NCBI GenBank assembly: GCA_002394235.1
Contig: DGTF01000059.1
Span: 1 to 7,815 of the forward strand
Source: Eubacterium sp. UBA4343
GTDB taxonomy: Bacteria > Bacillota > Clostridia > Lachnospirales > Lachnospiraceae
Reading direction: 5' to 3'
Length of the DNA: 7,815 bases
This document shows, piece after piece, positions 6,818-7,815 of the stretch. Below the pieces are notes generated by a model, which made no database searches, was not told the origin of the DNA, and saw only the letters and a program-made list of their open reading frames with translations. Each line of letters opens with the position of its first letter. Position 1 is the stretch's first letter. A program made the position numbers and the translations under genes.

Positions 6818-6879
6818 GTTGTTCCGTCCTTTCTGTAACCGAAGCCTGTAATCATGCGACAATAATTTTCACATTCCGG

Positions 6880-6898
6880 GAAACCGGAGACCGGTTTC
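6880..6898 (-). other. Intercistronic hairpin after the thioesterase gene
   Basis: GAAACCGG and CCGGTTTC form a perfect 8-bp stem around a three-base loop (6891-6898 with 6880-6887). It begins one base after the thioesterase stop codon. No run of U residues follows in the transcript, so it is unlikely to be a full terminator. It may protect the 3' end of the upstream message or mark a processing point between the thioesterase and cvfB. Confidence 0.55.
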
Positions 6899-6899
6899 A

Positions 6900-7613
6900 T
6901 TACTCCGAAAATTCAGAGATGAAGTATTTCTCTCCCTGTTCATCATTAAACTGTACATAAAAGCTGCCATCCCGTTTTCCTACAATCGGAACAATGACAT
7001 CGCCTTCCATGACCTGCCGAATCCATTCGACGCGAAGATGATGCACCTCAAATCCGACAGGAAGAAATCTCCTTGAGAGGCGCACGTACTGTGCATTGTT
7101 CATGTGGCCGTTTACATCAAGATGTTCTTCACGGATTATGATTTTCTTCTGTTCCTCCCCGTTTTCGGGCATCCGGATCTTTCGTCTGCCCAGATCTTCC
7201 GGAATCTTCCACGATGGATCGAATCCGTATCCCTCGATCTGCTCCGCGGGAATTACCTCCGGTGTTCCCGTCTTCATATTCATGAATACCCAGTCTGAGG
7301 TTGCGAGAACCAGTGTCTCACCGTCAGCGCTTTCCATGGAAAAATCACGCGACGCCATCAGGCTCCGGAATCCGTGAGACCAGGTTCCTACCCTGATCTT
7401 CTCGTTGAAATCGGCATATCGGTAGATATGTGCCTGCATGTCCACGATCACCCACGCATGGTCCTGCTTCCGGTTATGAGCAATGCCGATGCCTGCGTCC
7501 TCACCATGAAAGGTTGCAGTGTCCTGAAAATAATTCAGGATCGTATAGGGAGTCATGCGCTGATTTTCGTCTACTTCACTGAAACGGACTCTTCCTTCAT
7601 AATAGTATTTCAT
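6900..7613 (-). CDS. Acyl-ACP thioesterase (double hot-dog)
   Basis: Predicted to hydrolyse acyl-acyl carrier protein and release free fatty acid, in the cytoplasm, at the end of type II fatty-acid synthesis. The 237 residues fit the bacterial FatA/FatB-like family (PF01643), built of two hot-dog domains (about 1-125 and 150-235). The first holds FSEVDENQRMTPYTILNYFQ (11-30) and a long beta segment with AWVI (53-56). The second holds LDVNGHMNNAQYV (165-177), where Asp166, Asn168 and His170 match the D-x-N-x-H catalytic motif of plant enzymes. At the position of the plant catalytic Glu (in EYRREC) this protein has Gln200 in EWIRQV; I recall Gln here in other clostridial members but cannot verify it. 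The ATG at 7613 has AGGA 8 bases upstream; an in-frame ATG at 7649 lies in a repeat-rich leader and lacks a site. Chain-length specificity cannot be read from sequence. First gene of the likely thioesterase-cvfB-dnaE unit. Confidence 0.92.
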   Translation of the reverse strand: MKYYYEGRVRFSEVDENQRMTPYTILNYFQDTATFHGEDAGIGIAHNRKQDHAWVIVDMQAHIYRYADFNEKIRVGTWSHGFRSLMASRDFSMESADGETLVLATSDWVFMNMKTGTPEVIPAEQIEGYGFDPSWKIPEDLGRRKIRMPENGEEQKKIIIREEHLDVNGHMNNAQYVRLSRRFLPVGFEVHHLRVEWIRQVMEGDVIVPIVGKRDGSFYVQFNDEQGEKYFISEFSE

Positions 7614-7687
7614 TGTTTTCTTCCTTTCATGGTATTCGCGTCGTTGCATGCATTCGCATCCGCTCTCTGACGCATGCTTTGCGGGGA
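7614..7687 (-). other. Proximal leader of the thioesterase gene
   Basis: The ribosome binding site AAGGAAG occupies 7620-7626 on the minus strand. GCATGC occurs twice (7646-7651 and 7672-7677) and can form a 6-bp stem over the alternative ATG at 7649. An ATG at 7630 would open a six-codon frame ending in a TGA that overlaps the thioesterase ATG, but no Shine-Dalgarno site precedes it. I found no convincing promoter, so the operon promoter may lie upstream of this window. Confidence 0.4.
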
Positions 7688-7737
7688 CTTATACAGTATG
7701 TGGCACAGCTTATCGTATGAGGTTTATTGTATAAGCT
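7688..7737 (-). promoter_or_regulatory. Mutually exclusive inverted repeats upstream of the thioesterase
   Basis: CTTATAC (7688-7694) is complementary to GTATAAG (7729-7735), and AGCTTAT (7707-7713) is complementary to ATAAGCT (7731-7737). Both pairings use 7731-7735, so only one can form. A -10-like TATAAG (minus strand, 7693-7688) lies within the first arm, but no -35 box goes with it. This may be part of an operator or RNA switch, or only repeat debris. Confidence 0.3.
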
Positions 7738-7739
7738 AC

Positions 7740-7815
7740 GGATTGCTCCGTGCTTCGCACTCTCGCAATCCTACAGGCATTCGCACTTTTGTGCCGCTTA
7801 CGCGTCACTTCGTGC
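7740..7815. repeat. Cluster of small hairpins with TTC or TTTT loops
   Basis: GGATTGC (7740-7746) pairs with GCAATCC (7765-7771), enclosing GTGC-TTC-GCAC (7750-7760). Next comes GCAC-TTTT-GTGC (7783-7794), then CAC-TTC-GTG (7806-7814), which is cut by the window end. The hairpins follow each other with few bases between. No coding frame is recognisable. They resemble the palindromes at 1112-1166 in style and in short shared words such as CTTCGCA and GCATTCG. A dispersed intergenic repeat is the likeliest explanation. Confidence 0.5.

Noticed and set aside
6398..6851. Overlapping plus-strand frames opposite cvfB
   Set aside because: They are antisense to the S1 domain coding region, overlap each other in different frames, and lack family resemblance.
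7613..7630. A six-codon upstream frame (MKGRKQ) whose stop overlaps the thioesterase start
   Set aside because: No Shine-Dalgarno site precedes its ATG, and its codons are mostly the purine-rich ribosome binding site of the thioesterase itself.

Overview
The window reads as a chromosomal housekeeping segment of a Gram-positive anaerobe of the class Clostridia, most likely Lachnospiraceae or a close relative. This assignment is an inference. It rests on recalled family resemblance of the acyl-ACP thioesterase, the 6-phosphofructokinase and the DnaE polymerase, on strong Shine-Dalgarno sites, and on the gene order. All five genes I can support lie on the minus strand, so transcription runs from high to low coordinates.

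In the direction of transcription: a 5' region rich in small inverted repeats (7815-7614); a two-hot-dog acyl-ACP thioesterase (7613-6900); a CvfB/YitL-type S1 RNA-binding protein (6817-5975); dnaE, the DNA polymerase III alpha subunit (5969-2499); pfkA, ATP-dependent 6-phosphofructokinase (2347-1355), followed by a very strong intrinsic terminator (1328-1267); a 326-base gap with a cluster of palindromes; a SpoU/TrmH-family rRNA 2'-O-methyltransferase (940-158); and a second intrinsic terminator (147-91). The first 90 bases hold no gene I can identify.

The thioesterase, cvfB and dnaE look like one transcription unit: the gaps are 82 and 5 bases, and no T-tracted terminator separates them. 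pfkA can be read from the same transcript, but it also has a good candidate promoter of its own overlapping the dnaE stop codon, with a leader of about 130 bases. The methyltransferase is cut off from pfkA by the terminator and should be separately transcribed, although I could not find a convincing promoter for it.

The proteins serve unrelated core processes: membrane fatty-acid release, RNA binding and translation, replication, glycolysis and ribosome modification. I see no mobile element, CRISPR array, tRNA, rRNA or defence system, and no sign of an undescribed multi-gene system. The points worth a second look are the palindrome clusters at 1025-1180 and 7646-7815, competing hairpins in two leaders, an Asn-to-Leu change in the phosphofructokinase active-site loop, and an apparently complete metal-binding PHP domain in DnaE.
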